A stretch of 64,000 bases of DNA from Solenopsis invicta (lineage: Eukaryota > Arthropoda > Insecta > Hymenoptera > Formicidae), in NCBI RefSeq assembly GCF_016802725.1, contig NC_052667.1:22342346-22406345 (forward strand), given 5' to 3'. The notes under the pieces were generated by a model. That model did not search any database, was not told where the DNA came from, and worked only from the letters and a program-made list of their open reading frames with translations. The first letter of the stretch is position 1. Each line of letters begins with the position of its first letter. The position numbers and the translations under genes were made by a program. Shown piece after piece: positions 1-11,660 of this stretch.

Positions 1-1384
1 TAAATAAAATATTACTTTTATTTCAATAAATAATTCTTTGATTTTATAAAATTTTAAATTGCTTCAAAAAAAAAATTATTTTTTGTCAGAAATATTTTAT
101 TTGTATCAAGAAATATAAGTATTCCCTGAAGACAACGTTTACTATGCTTTATTTAATTTTTACTTCTTTGTATAACATATAATTTTTATTTCAAGATATA
201 ATCCTTTGCTTCTAGAAAATGTTTACAAGTTACAAGAAATTTGTATTTATGAATCAATTAAATGCCTGCTAGGGACTATTTTAGAAAATTATTTATTTGA
301 AGCAATGACATTTTACTTAAAATTAGTAAATTTTTTTTTCCGTGTATAAATCTCACCTCGTACTACATCGTCGTTCACTGAAAGTTTTACGATCGAGATA
401 AACCGGTCATGCTATCCCGCTTGCTGGATTCATAACGCGCGAATACGAAGAAAATTCGAAGATCTGAGCGAGCCGTAACGCCGCGACGCGATCGGGAGTT
501 TCTGCATCGGTTTCCCATTTACTTCGAGTTGCAACGATTAACGTGCAGTGAAACTCATGCAGCGTCAATACTTGAATTTTTCTCAGAGCTTATAACGATT
601 TTAAACTCCGGCGTTACAATTTTTTAATAATTTTAAACTCCCTTTGTTTTCTTAAATTTATAATTAACGACAGTATTGAAATAAAACAGTGTAACGTATT
701 TAATATATTTTTTCTCGAATTTAATTTTAAATTTTAATTTATAGAAATATATTTTTAAGAATATTATTTTACATTACAATTTTAATATTTGATTTTTATC
801 ACATTTCATCACAAAATCCCAATGGATTCTTTCTCTTGTTCTCGAATTCATAACTTGCACGAATCAAATTTAATAAAAATTTAATGTTTAAATAAATTGA
901 ATTAATAATAAAAACGGTAATATTTCTTTTTTTACAGTTTTACGTAAAAGCAGAATACGATGCTACATTTTTTTCTGAGTGTGAGTTTTAATAAAAATTG
1001 AACTTACCACAAAATCTCCTTGAGCAATGAAAGAAATAACTCTTTATACTACGTAGTTTATCCATTAGATCATTTTCCTTCATGAATATCTCTAATAATT
1101 TTCTGGCAGCTTCTGAATATGCTCTATCGAGCTATATATTTCTATCCTTGATACTGATAACTTAACGGTTTTTGTTTTCCCCACTGCATGGTTTTACCTA
1201 AACATAAAAAAATTTATTACGCTTGTAAAATAATTTATAAATTGATAATTTGCAACCAATTAATCAAAAATATTTCTCAATAGTTCTCAGTTCAAGTATC
1301 ACTCAATGTGTTCATCGCAATAAACAAACTCGTTATTTTTAACAACTGCATCACAAAACCTCAAAACTTTTATATTAAAAAATC
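1..1384. other. AT-rich intergenic DNA with one GC-rich island
   Basis: No coding exon, RNA gene or clear repeat was recognised. Positions about 355-560 form a CpG-containing island in otherwise AT-rich sequence. It could be a regulatory element or an unrecognised exon, but no reading frame or splice pair supports the latter. Confidence 0.5.
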
Positions 1385-1549
1385 GGGTTTCCGCGTGAGA
1401 CAGTCGAACCGAACGGACGTGGTATTGTAGCTCTCTGTGATACCTAAGTGAGACGGTGCGACGTGGTTGCGCGGGGGTGACGTGAGGTGTTGAGTTGAGT
1501 TAAGTTACTTTAAAATAGCAGATAATTAATAAAGGGCCCAAGATACATC

Positions 1550-3060
1550 ATGGCAAATGTTCCCCCGGCCGGACGGGGGAGCAGATTTAATCCCTATTCT
1601 AAGGAAGAGGTTAGAAGAGAAGTGGGTAGAGGAAATAGAAGAAGAAGCATGTCATTGAGAAGTCAAGATTCAAACGAGACGGGACAAGAAGACGAAGATT
1701 TTGCGGCGGAGAAGAGCGACGTAGAGATAATGGATGTACAAAAATGCGCTAAAATATTAGGCATAGAATCGGCATGTCATTGAGACCTCGAATTTGAAAA
1801 GTAGCGTGATTCAAAGTGAACCAGTAGTGACAAAGGAAAAATGTAGCGAGACAATGGACAAGACGGTTAAAGGGGGGAAAGGGCACGTCGGTATAAGTCA
1901 GGAAGTAAACATGTTTACAGATTCCGAGGGAATAGAGAAAAGAGAGCAGGTAAAGGACAGGTCGATAAATACAAAATGTGATAAGATAACTAAACAGGGT
2001 ATGTCTCAGGAACATAAGTCAAAAGGAATTGACAATGACGGTAATATCTTGCAAGAGAAATATGTAGTAGTAGAGGGGGAATTAAAGGCAATGAAAGATA
2101 TAGAAAAAGTGGGTAGAGGAAATAGGAGAAGAAGCATGTCATTGAGAAGTCAAGATTCAAACGAGGCGGGACAAGAAGACGAAGATTTTGCGGCGGAGGA
2201 AAGCGACGTAGAGATAATGGATGTACAAAAATGCGCTAAAATATTAGGCATAGAATCGGTTGAGACCTCGAATTTGAAAAGTAGCGTGATTCAAAGTGAA
2301 CCAGTAGTGACAAAGGAAAAATGTAGCGAGACAATGGACAAGACGGTTAAAGGGGGGAAAGGGCACGTCGGTATAAGTCAGGAAGTAAACATGTTTACAG
2401 ATTCCGAGGGAATAGAGAAAAGAGAGCAGATAAAGGACAGGTCGATAAATACAAAATGTGATAAGATAACTAAACAGGGTATGTCTCAGGAACATAAGTC
2501 AAAAGGAATTGACAATGACGGTAATATCTTGCAAGAGAAATATGTAGTAGTAGAGGGGGAATTAAAGGAAATGAAAGATATAGAAAAAAGTACCTATGAT
2601 AATCTAGTGAAAGAAATCAATAGACGATTTGATAGATTTACCCAGGGAGAATGTAAAATTAAATGCAAGATATCACAGAGTCATTGCACTTCTAGCAAAG
2701 GAAAAAATAGCATTAAGATATCGCTATGGTGCAATCAGAATTTAATTCGTCCGATTAGTATTGATATGATTAAATATAACTTCGCAGTATTAACTTTCAA
2801 AAATGCGTTAGATGCGAATGCTTGTCTGGATAAACTTGATAAACAATCTAATGGTTGGTTACAAGGTTTTGTTGATTTTACAGATACCTTTAGCAGGGGT
2901 GTAATTACCGATTGGCTGTACGAAATTCCAGAATTATGGGAGAATATAGTAGATAAAAAGGATATCTTCAGAATAGAAAAAATGAAGAAGAGAGTCTGGG
3001 ATCAGGAGACAAAAAAGTTCCAGACGCAATTTATAAACAATTTTATAATCACCCTAAAAG
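1550..3060 (+). pseudogene. LINE ORF1 (gag-like RNA-binding protein), frameshifted and truncated
   Basis: ORF1 of I/Jockey LINEs encodes a nucleic-acid-binding protein that packages the element RNA. Here ATG 1550 opens a frame rich in Arg, Ser and acidic residues. It breaks near 1776-1783, where 7 extra bases shift the frame, and resumes at 1794. The C-terminal part (about 2590-3060) has an RRM-like stretch (NFAVLTFKNALDANACLDKL) and then the block RGVITDWLYEIPELWE and IERLxRRxWD-like IEKMKKRVWDQE, typical of insect LINE ORF1 just before the CCHC knuckles, which are absent. The frame then runs into unrelated sequence and stops at 3200; the last roughly 45 residues are not part of ORF1. It cannot be a functional retrotransposon protein. 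Confidence 0.6.
1621..2587 (+). repeat. 480-bp tandem duplication inside LINE ORF1
   Basis: Positions 1621-2107 and 2108-2587 are near-identical direct repeats differing by only a handful of substitutions. The first copy is 7 bp longer because of a small insertion around 1774-1782 that repeats the local motif CATGTCATTGAG. The unit length of 480 bp is a multiple of three, so the duplication itself was frame-neutral; the 7-bp insertion is what breaks the frame. Confidence 0.95.
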
Positions 3061-3167
3061 GGGTGTGGACTTTATCTCACCTCGACGCTCGATGCTCACC
3101 TCGATGCTCACTCTCGCACGAGTTTCATGGGAAACGAGCGAGTCGACTCGATCCCATCTTCCTAATG
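3061..3167. other. Unassigned sequence between LINE remnant and foldback element
   Basis: Contains a short internal repeat (CTCGATGCTCACCTCGATGCTCAC) and nothing else recognisable. It could be the remains of another element that replaced the LINE 3' end. Confidence 0.3.
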
Positions 3168-3316
3168 GCGTTTTTCACCGGGAAAACTAGTACGCACTGA
3201 ACTAGTGCACTCGCCGCTGACAATTGAACGTTTCAATTCGCGCGATAACGAAAACATTCAATTATCAGCAGCGAGTGCACATTTAGTGAACACTAGTTTT
3301 CCCGGTGAAAAACGCT
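3168..3316. mobile_element. Foldback MITE of about 150 bp
   Basis: The left arm starting GCGTTTTTCACCGGGAAAAC is matched by an inverted right arm ending GTTTTCCCGGTGAAAAACGC. The arms stay similar for about 65 bp each with a short central spacer. There is no coding capacity, as expected for a miniature inverted-repeat element. No clear target duplication was identified. Confidence 0.85.
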
Positions 3317-3371
3317 ATAAGCAACAATAATATACGTAATACGCAGTAAAGTTTTCGCGATGCAAGCCCCG

Positions 3372-4010
3372 TAACAAACTACAACCGAATGATGATGACG
3401 ACCATGATGTAAGAAGAAAGGTGAAATAAGTAACCAGATGCGCAGTGGACCATACTCTAGACCAATCAGAAGTGGGTCCAAATTTTGAGATTCAATATGG
3501 CTACGGCTCCGGTACTGGGGCATATTTATACTTGTATTTATACGTGAATCGGAATAATCGGTGAATCGGAGAAATTCAAAGCTACTTAAAAAAGGAAGAA
3601 CGTGAAGTTAAAGTTGAGACTTTGTACATTAATGAAAATTGTGATAATTGTTATTTCAAATTTTTTAAACTTGAATTAGAAAAAATTTGGAAAATTATAA
3701 GAATGAACTTATGTGTTTGGTTAAATTGTTGTATTTTATGTTTATAACAACAGTGTTTATTGAAACAGTAATTTGTGTTAAAGATAATAAATTTCAAGTA
3801 TTTTTACATTTTTATATTTATTTTTTTTAACAACATCTACATTTTAAGTACGTGTGACTACATATGATTGTTTCGTATTCAAATTGTGCGGATATATTTG
3901 GACCCAAATTTCATTGGCTCACCACATCGAGCCACGCCTCTTACCGCCCATCGAGCCGCCGACGATGCGCGTTGTTTCACCTTGTTTCTTACATTATGAT
4001 GACGACGGCA
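3372..4010. repeat. Diverged long inverted repeat
   Basis: Blocks at about 3390-3480 and 3893-4000 are inverted relative to each other. The clearest matches are ATGTAAGAAGAAAGGTGAAA against its complement near 3975-3995, and AATCAGAAGTGGGTCCAAAT against its complement near 3898-3915. This may be an old foldback element or subterminal repeats of the P-like element beginning nearby. The spacer (3540-3880) is AT-rich with no gene. Confidence 0.55.
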
Positions 4011-4423
4011 GCAGTGGCGACAATGGCGGCGACGGCGAGGCGTGGTTTTTCGGGAATTGTCATATATGTAATACTCCTATATTGCTAGTTCCGTATCTTC
4101 ACAATGAGCGGGACGAGCCCATGGTGGAAGTATAACATGGTGTGCTCAATTTGGCTAAACCACGCTCCTTTTCACGGCAAAGTGTCTCTTATTCCTGAAG
4201 GCTGCCAACTGTGAAAAAATGAAATATTTAATGTCGGAAAGTTGCTGAACCTAGATGGTCGCATCTTTGTCACACGTACGAGTGCGTGCATTGCGTCTTT
4301 TTCTGTCATACCAGCGCCGCCAGCGTCATTGCTCCAATTTCAGTGTCTTTGCTTCATAGCGTCCATAGTAACAACACGTGCTTTGAGGTTATTTTTTAAA
4401 CTTTATTGTAAAATAAAGTGAAA

Positions 4424-5640
4424 ATGGTACATTGTGTAGTGAAATCGTGTAAAAATTGCAACGAAACGTACTTGCCGGCGCAAGTAAGCTTTTTCCGATT
4501 TCCGGAAAATGCAGTAATGCGTGAAGGCTGAATTCAGAGAATCAGAGAGAGTTTTATGCCGAAAAATATTAAGAATGGTAAGTCTTATTAAATATTATTA
4601 GCCAATTTTTTGTAATGACATTATTTCCATTGCAATTTGTATTACACATACAGGCACACACACAACATTCCAATACTGTTCCAAAAGAAAATATTGTAAA
4701 TATTCGTATCTTAATAGAGCAACCTAACCTAACACCAATTACTTGATATATATACTAACCAACAACTTTCTATTTAATTGTCTTAACTTTTGCAATAAAT
4801 TTAAAGAATAGTATATTAAACTGATACAATATGTTTGAAGATAATTAAATGTACGTATCATGTATACATTTATACGTATTGTCGAAATTAAAATAATTTA
4901 ATAGGAAGTTACATAGCACACATCAAGTGCTTGATGTAAACTAAGACAATTGTTAACTTATTAATTGTTAGTTAACTTAACTATTATTCTGTCATTTGAA
5001 TTTTCAGCAAATATATGCTTAGCACACTTCACAGAAGATTTGTTTGTGAGAAGTAAAAAGATTCGACCTCCTATGGACATTCGAAGACAGTCGCTTTTGC
5101 CGAGTGCAGTTCCAACATTATTGTTACCAAAAACGGAAAATAGGTAAAAATGAATAAATAATAATTGATGTATTAATTACTGAAAAATACATTCCTTTTT
5201 TTGCATAACATTATCAAAGTAACATTTATATTTTCTATTTTAGTAACAATGAAAGTAATATGGACTTCAAAGTCATAGCCGAAGATTTTCCGCTTCCCGT
5301 CATCCACGAAAATGTACATGTAGTCTTCCGAGTTACTCGTCAGCCCTGATGATCCATCGAATATACAGGAATGTATGATAGATGCAGAATCACCGAAGGG
5401 TCGATTTAGAAGGTAAGAACAACATTGAACGATTACTGATGATAGTAATTTGCTATCTTAATTTGCCACAAAATTCTTGGTATATACAATAAACAATGAT
5501 GTTTTGTTTTATTATTACAGTAATCGAAGGCTGGAGGAAACATATGCAATGTGTTGAACGCCACCAAAAACAAGAAGAAAATGAAAAAAATCAAATAGAA
5601 TTTTTAGCTCTTAGTTTTTTAACTTTGAAATGTATAAAAT
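4424..5640 (+). pseudogene. THAP-domain gene remnant with multiple disabling changes
   Basis: THAP domains are C2CH zinc-finger DNA-binding modules used by P-element transposases and derived host proteins. Exon 1 (4424-4577) begins MVHCVVKSCKNCNE and includes FFRFPEN. At 4529-4531 a TGA occupies the position of the family's invariant tryptophan (the frame continues IQRIRESFMPKN). A GTAAGT donor follows at 4578. Exon 2 (5008-5143) supplies the Cys-His pair (ICLAHF) and the typical closing AVPTLLLP. Exon 3 (about 5244-5413) shows a frameshift near 5325, and a fourth segment from 5521 has another stop. Splice signals are preserved, so the gene decayed by point changes. Its presence without a catalytic domain suggests internal deletion. 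Confidence 0.75.
4727..4946. mobile_element. MITE of about 220 bp inside the THAP intron (same family as 13044-13268)
   Basis: The ends are imperfect inverted repeats around the core CACTTGAT with adjoining ACTTTCTATT. Over its full length it matches the element at 13044-13268 read in the opposite orientation, including the internal stretch GCAATAAATTTAAA. It sits in the intron between THAP exons 1 and 2, so it adds a further level of nesting. Confidence 0.8.
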
Positions 5641-8600
5641 AATAAATAATTATGTGTATCTAAAAACTGTATAATATAAGAATTGTGTATAATAAATTAT
5701 TATATTTATCATGAAACTTGCATAAAAAATAATGACTTATTTCTTCACATTTTGTCGGTAGAGATTGTCTTAGTCAGTTCATTCAAAAACACCAACACGT
5801 GGCTCAAGCATAAAATCAATGAATATTATTTAATTCAATTTAACTATCTTAACTATTTTTTTCTTTTCATTTTTAATGAAAAAATATCTTCAAATTTCAA
5901 TAATTTTTTATTTACAAAAAATTAATATTCTGTAATGATTTGTGGACTTAATAATTCTATTTATTTCTTGTTTTGGAAAAAATTCTTGTATATCAATAGT
6001 TGTTTTTTAAATTTTTAAGAACTTTATTTTTTATTATTAAAATTACCGTAAAATTTATTACGATATTTATATTTGTAGTGTTATTTCAAATATTATTTTA
6101 TTATTCAATACTATTAATCTTTATATTTTACACAAACTGTTTAATTTTTATTAATTTTTTACAATGAGCGCAATTAGTCTTTTGTGTCGTGTTGTATTTA
6201 ATAACATTTATTTACAGCGGTAACTATCTGCAAGAAAAGAGATAGAGTGAAAATAGAAAACGTCCGACAAAGACAGTTATATCAGGTGTACAGACTTTAG
6301 AAAGTGAAATACTTCAACTTTTCACAGTTGGCAGCCCTCTGGAATAAGAAACAGAAAAACGACGGAGAGCGCAGATTTTAGAGAAAGAAGGCTGCAAATT
6401 GAGCACACCATGCTATCCCTTCCACCATGGACGAGCCCCGTAAAAAAGAGATGCACGAATTCCAAATATGGGCATGGACGGTCAAGTCTCATTATGCGCA
6501 GGCGCGTCTATTGAGTGAGTGTGAGCGAGAGACAAGGATTAGGAAATGAGACGGAAAGGACGCGGAAACAGAAAAAACATTACCCGGTCGCGACCGAATG
6601 CTTATTTGCAACTTCTAACGGATAAATGTTAATTAACGAATAATAATATTTGAAGAGAATGATTGAAATTATAGGTGTAGGGTTTTTCATTTTAATGGAC
6701 ATTCTAAAATATCTCGAGAATAAGATATGGAATAGGAAAATGTAATCTTTTTAGATAAAAGCGTTTTTAATAGTTCAAGCAAGTCATTATTACTGTTTTA
6801 AATGGAACAATCTTAAGATTTAATTACTTCCTCAGAATATTTGGCGTAAAAAGTACGAGTAAAATAGAAAAAAATGGAATACAAAATATTTTATGCCTTA
6901 ATCCGACGATTTTGGCATAAAATATCTCGTAAATATTTTTTCAAATTTCATGAAATAAAAATTTCATGAAATAAATGATCTCATCAGTAATCTTTCAGAA
7001 AAGAGAAATGGTGGTGCATAAGCAAATACATAAAAAAAACGTACATATTAGATCGGATCAAATTTTATGTGAAATTATAAGAAATACATTTTATTTGGAT
7101 TTTTTTGAATTTGTGAAATGTAGGATAAACTAAAGATTGCGCTCATGTCCACAACAATTTCTTGTAATCGGTTACGTAATATGTATAATGTTACATTTCT
7201 ATGAATATTTTTACATAATTAGTCGTGATTAAATAATATTAATTTTGTGTATTTATTTCTAAGATAAACTTCCTTTTCAGACATTTTATGGGCTTCGTAA
7301 AATAATCGAATATTAAGATATAATTCTATAATATTTTTGCACAACTGAGTGCGATGATTATCTAAAATGTCTTGAGATAATACATGATTATCCATCACAT
7401 CATTCGAAAACGGAATGCCAATGCGATTAAAAGTTTTATTAAGTAGCTCGCGCTTAATATTCTTTTTCATTAAACCATCGATTTCTCGGATAATTTTTTC
7501 ACACATGCGACAAATCGTGCAAACATCTGCAGATGGTGCAATATAGGGTCCTCTGTTTTTTATCGCCGACAGCAAAGGCATTTTTGATCCTACTACTTGA
7601 GCCCGACATATATCACAATGCAAGCTATCGCTAACGTGTTTGCTAACGTAACCTGCGATGTACAAAATTATATTTTCAACATATGGTGACAAGTCCCAAT
7701 ATGTTTTAATATAGTCGTGGCCGAAATCAATGGATTCGTGTAAAAAACTGGAATCACCAATTGGGCATTTTACATTTTTTACATTAGACGAGACGTGCAG
7801 TATGTCTATTCCGTCAAAAAGGCAATTACTATTCTCGAACTCTTTAACTTTGTGTCTAATTAACAATCGTTTATACGCACTTTTGAGTTGTTGGGCATTA
7901 GGGTTGTTATTGAACCCTCCTCGGCTTCTAATTGCGCTGAAAAATGTTTCCAGATAATCTTGGGTTAATTTGTATGTCAAAAGATAAGTTAGACCTACTA
8001 ATTTTATTTTATCAAATAGGCTAAACATATTCCTGAGACATACAATTATTCCGAGAAAACCTGTTTTTCGGCTAGTCCTGAGAATGGGAGTGCCATTTTG
8101 ATCGCACAGCGTGTTGATGTAAGTCTCAAAATTATCCGCGAAAGCTTTTAATTGCACATAATTATCGTCGGTTAGAGGCGTATTAAATGTTTCTTTTGAA
8201 AACCGATTTTTACAATTGAGCATATCAGCCATGTTGTTAAATTGGAGACAAAATTCAGCAGTTGACATGCAGCCTTCAAATTTACTTTTCACCGAATTGT
8301 CATTTAACTGCATTAAAAAAACGAAAGCTTTATAGACGCTATTGCTAAGTGTTTGCATCGCTAATTTGACATTCATTCTACTATTTTGATAGTTAATATG
8401 TTTATTGGTTAACTTATTAGCTGCTCGTAAACCTTATTCTTTTTGGAACTGATGAAGTTTAACAATAAAGTCCCACATAATTTTCTTATCGTCAATAGTC
8501 ATAAGAATTTTTTTGTCTCCAAGAGTGTTTCGGACCAATTTAATGGCATGACACAGATCGAGAAAAACAAAACATTGCTCAGAGGTAGTTGGATTTATAA

Positions 8601-9240
8601 AATATGGCTTGAAATTAGGCCCGTATTGAAAATTAGCACCCAAAGCAGTACACATGCTGAGATTTGATGATGCGCCATCCATCGTTATCGAGTATACTTT
8701 GCACTTGTAATCTTCTAATGCGTGCAATGCCTGGGTGAGTAAATTTGCTCGTTCACTGCCATTTAACGATTTTATTAAAAAATACCCAATTGGTACTTTC
8801 CAGTTGTCATTTAAGGATACTGCCATAAACATTAGCGCGTTTTTTGCTGTAGGCACATTGTCGTTGTCATTGTCACATTCGTCGGTGGTTCCGTAATCGA
8901 TACCACCATGAAATCTATCTTTATCGTAGATGCACTGCTCACGAATAGCCATTTCGTCTATGACTAGATTAACGATAACCGGTTTTGGTCCTTCCGCTCG
9001 TAGTGCTATGGCATTTAATGCTTCTTTCGTGAAACCCGGGCCTCCATCAACGACTCGGTACCAATTTCGGATGGTAGAAGGGTTTGGCAGCAGGTTGTCC
9101 CACATTTTTCTTACGTAACCGTAAGCTTTTGGTGAATAGAAATGTAATGTGAGTGCGAAACTGCGAAGTTCAGGTGAGTAACGTCTATTGCCTTTCAGTT
9201 TTCTGTTTAACATGTGTTTCACCTTTTCAGGCATCATGGC

Positions 9241-10453
9241 CTATGAAAGAAAAAAAATTACTGCACATTTGTTTTGATTGGTATCAATAAAAAGAAAAAA
9301 ATGTAGCACAAATATCATTTTACAATTTCTGTAAAAAGTTGATTTTCGTTTTTGCATGCTATAATATTCAATAAAATTCTGAATAAATTATATAGACAAT
9401 AAAATTATAAACAACTTATAATTCTTTTTTGTATATGTTAATAGTAATTTCAAAATTATGTTTTTCAAATTTAGTTTTCTCACCTGTTATTTAATACAGC
9501 TGACGAGATGTGTTCATATGCAGTGCAATATGACAAACGGCAATGAGTACCACGCGAATATAATAGGACTTATCCAATTGTAAATCAAAATATAAATATT
9601 TTGAATTTCAATTGCATTAACGTCATTGTGTGAACAACCCTTTAAAGTTTGCGCGAAATATTAGTAGAAAACATTAAGTGACCAGAGACAGTTTATCCCA
9701 TTTTATTTCATTGTCGGTATTTTAGCACGATGTTGCTTGTCTCTGTGGCTAATTCATGACCAAAGGAATTTAATTATTTAATATAAATCTATTTTAAACG
9801 TTTCGGTTCAAATCTGGACACTCTTAAGAAAAATTAAAATTACAATTTTAAAATTTATGTTGCTTCTTCTCTCTCGTTCGATGACAGCGAATTTTAACAC
9901 TTCAGTTTTTTTAAGTTTATACTTAGGAATATCAAAATATAAAAGAGATATTTTTCAACTTCAGAAGGTGGACTACATTTGAAGCAGCTTTAACAAGATT
10001 AAACCTCAAGCAATCTGCGCAAACTGCGGGTCTGATTAGATTTTGAACCAATTTTGATGCCTGATAGCTCATTCTCTTCATAAAATGATCCATAAATGTA
10101 AATATAAAAAAAATATTTTCATAAATAAACAGTAAATAATAAAAAAGTCCGAAAAGTTACTTTGTTTGTCTCATCTTTCTTTATATCTGAAAATATTTGC
10201 TCAATCTTTAAAAAATTATCATAGCACAGTCTTATCAGTCCTATAAATAAATGACAAATAAAATTTGCACTAAACATAAGTTTTTCATTTTTTTTAGAAC
10301 AGTTAAATGTTATTTTATTATGTTCACGATCATTACGAAACCCTATTTGCATACTTGTATATGACTTGTATATGACTTTTTTTATTTACATTATCACCTT
10401 AAGAAGAAAATGTGTTATCAGACATGAAAGTCAGTTCATTGGTCAAACCTTCA
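9241..10453. other. Transposase intron, AT-rich, no further gene seen
   Basis: This is the intron between transposase exons 5 and 6 outside the two foldback elements. No coding frame, RNA gene or additional repeat was recognised. Confidence 0.6.
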
Positions 10454-10596
10454 TTAGCTGCGTTCGGCATTCCAAATCAGAGACATCCGTTTGCTCTTTT
10501 ACCTAAAAGATCTATACGTATACGTGATAAATACTATAAATTTTCGAGGTGGAAGAGCAAACGGATGCCTCTGATTTATAATGCTGAACGCAGCTA
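10454..10596. mobile_element. Foldback MITE, about 143 bp
   Basis: Inverted arms start TAGCTGCGTTCGGCATTCCA and end with the complement (GAACGCAGCTA). They extend about 45 bp each and include CATCCGTTTGCTCTT and its complement. It lies in the last intron of the P-type transposase gene. Confidence 0.9.
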
Positions 10597-10616
10597 TTGA
10601 CAATACGAGCAAACTG

Positions 10617-10765
10617 GGGCTCTATTCTTGAAAACATGCAAATAACTTACGTATACGAAAGTGACGAAATAGCCAATGGAAGAATACAATCGAATAATTT
10701 CATTGATTATTCTGTTACTTTCGTAAACGAAAGTTATTCGCATGTTTTCAAGAATAGAGTCCCAG
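10617..10765. mobile_element. Foldback MITE, about 149 bp
   Basis: The arms CTCTATTCTTGAAAACATGC (left) and its complement (right) form a long hairpin. The element begins only 20 bp from the MITE at 10454-10596, and its right end lies 37 bp from the splice donor of transposase exon 5 (GT at 10801-10800 on the minus strand). Confidence 0.9.
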
Positions 10766-11129
10766 ATTCAACCTTTGTCGTTATTTCGATAGATACTATA
10801 CCATTAAAGCGTCACCACCTTCCTCTGATATTAATGCTTCTTTACGCAAATGCGTTACCTTTTCTTCTAAAGTGGTAATGCGTTTACACAGCTCTCGATT
10901 TTTTTTCTGCAGATTGTGGATCAAATTACGTTTTTTATTATGGATTTTGTTCACCATAGCAATGACTCTTCGAGTCCTTTTCGGTGTTGAGAAATCGGAG
11001 CTTACAATGTCTGATATGAACCGAGGTTCTGCAAATCTCCGTTTCTTCGGAGGAGTATGCAGCTGTTCATTCTCGTGACCTGTTATTAATAAATCAACAT
11101 GGATTACGTTCAACTAAAGCTATAACAAC

Positions 11130-11660
11130 TCCTTTCAGTATTTAGTACCCTCAAGAAAAATAGTTTAGTTTTAAATTTACGTGTCTCATCCATCACATTC
11201 TTGGATGTTGAAAATTCCAGTTCTCCTACATTTGAAACTGATGTGAAATCTGGAGGAACATCAATAGAAGGCACTGATTCTATAAAACAATATAAATAAT
11301 GTTGAACCATAGCTGTAACAATACTCTTGTCAGTATTTCCTACCCTCAATAAAAAAAATTTTTATGTTTCAATCTTACGTGTCTCGTCCATTGTATAATC
11401 AGATGTTAACTGGAACTGCAGTTCGGCAGCTGAAGGATTTGGAACATCAATAGAAGGCACTAATCCTATAAAACAATATGAATAATGTTGAACCATAGCT
11501 GTAACAATTCTGTTGTCAGTATTTACTACCCTCAATAAAAAAAATTTGTATGTTTTCAATCTTACGTGTCTCGTCCATTATAATCTCAGATGTTGACTGG
11601 AACTGCAATTCGGCAGCTGGAGGATTTGGCACATTAACGGAAGGCACTGCTCCTGGTTTC
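11130..11660 (-). repeat. Tandemly triplicated exon-intron unit in the transposase gene
   Basis: Three units of about 185-200 bp follow each other. Each contains a coding block (VPSxxVP ... ELQF ... MDET), a donor ending ACAC|GTAA, and an intron whose 3' part ends with the same CAATAATGTTGAACCATAGC-like sequence and TTTTATAG acceptor. The first unit is the tail of the THAP exon; units two and three are free-standing exons of 87 and 99 nt. Both are multiples of three in phase 1-1, so the duplications left the frame intact. Confidence 0.85.

Larger units (their letters stand above)
1385..3060 (+). mobile_element. 3'-truncated non-LTR retrotransposon (I/Jockey-like LINE)
   Basis: A GC-rich leader (about 1385-1549) precedes an ORF1-type reading frame beginning at ATG 1550. 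Similarity to I/Jockey-type ORF1 stops at about 3060. The zinc-knuckle end of ORF1, the whole reverse transcriptase ORF and a poly-A tail are missing. Losing the 3' end while keeping the 5' end is the reverse of usual LINE truncation, so the loss was probably a later deletion or replacement rather than incomplete reverse transcription. Sequence from 3061 onward is unrelated and soon enters a foldback element. The family assignment is from recognised protein features only. Confidence 0.6.
4121..6430. mobile_element. THAP-gene-bearing DNA element with inverted ends and 10-bp target duplication
   Basis: The ends are inverted repeats of about 37 bp (left ATGGTGGAAGTATAACATGG; the right end carries the complement, finishing CTTCCACCAT). 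A further subterminal inverted block contains GGCTGCCAACTGTGAAAA at about 4200 and 6335. The 10-mer GGACGAGCCC lies immediately outside both ends (4111-4120 and 6429-6438), and an 8-bp duplication is also possible if the right end extends 2 bp. Eight-base duplications are known for P and hAT elements. The element carries a broken THAP gene but no transposase, so it is non-autonomous. Confidence 0.8.

Noticed and set aside
4729..4735. CCTAACCTAAC resembling the insect telomere repeat
   Set aside because: Only about two units, at the end of a MITE; far too short for telomeric or interstitial telomere DNA.
8434..8436. Stop codon in the transposase explained as part of a retained intron
   Set aside because: The reading frame and family-like sequence continue directly on both sides without missing residues, and no good donor-acceptor pair surrounds the stop; a nonsense change is simpler.
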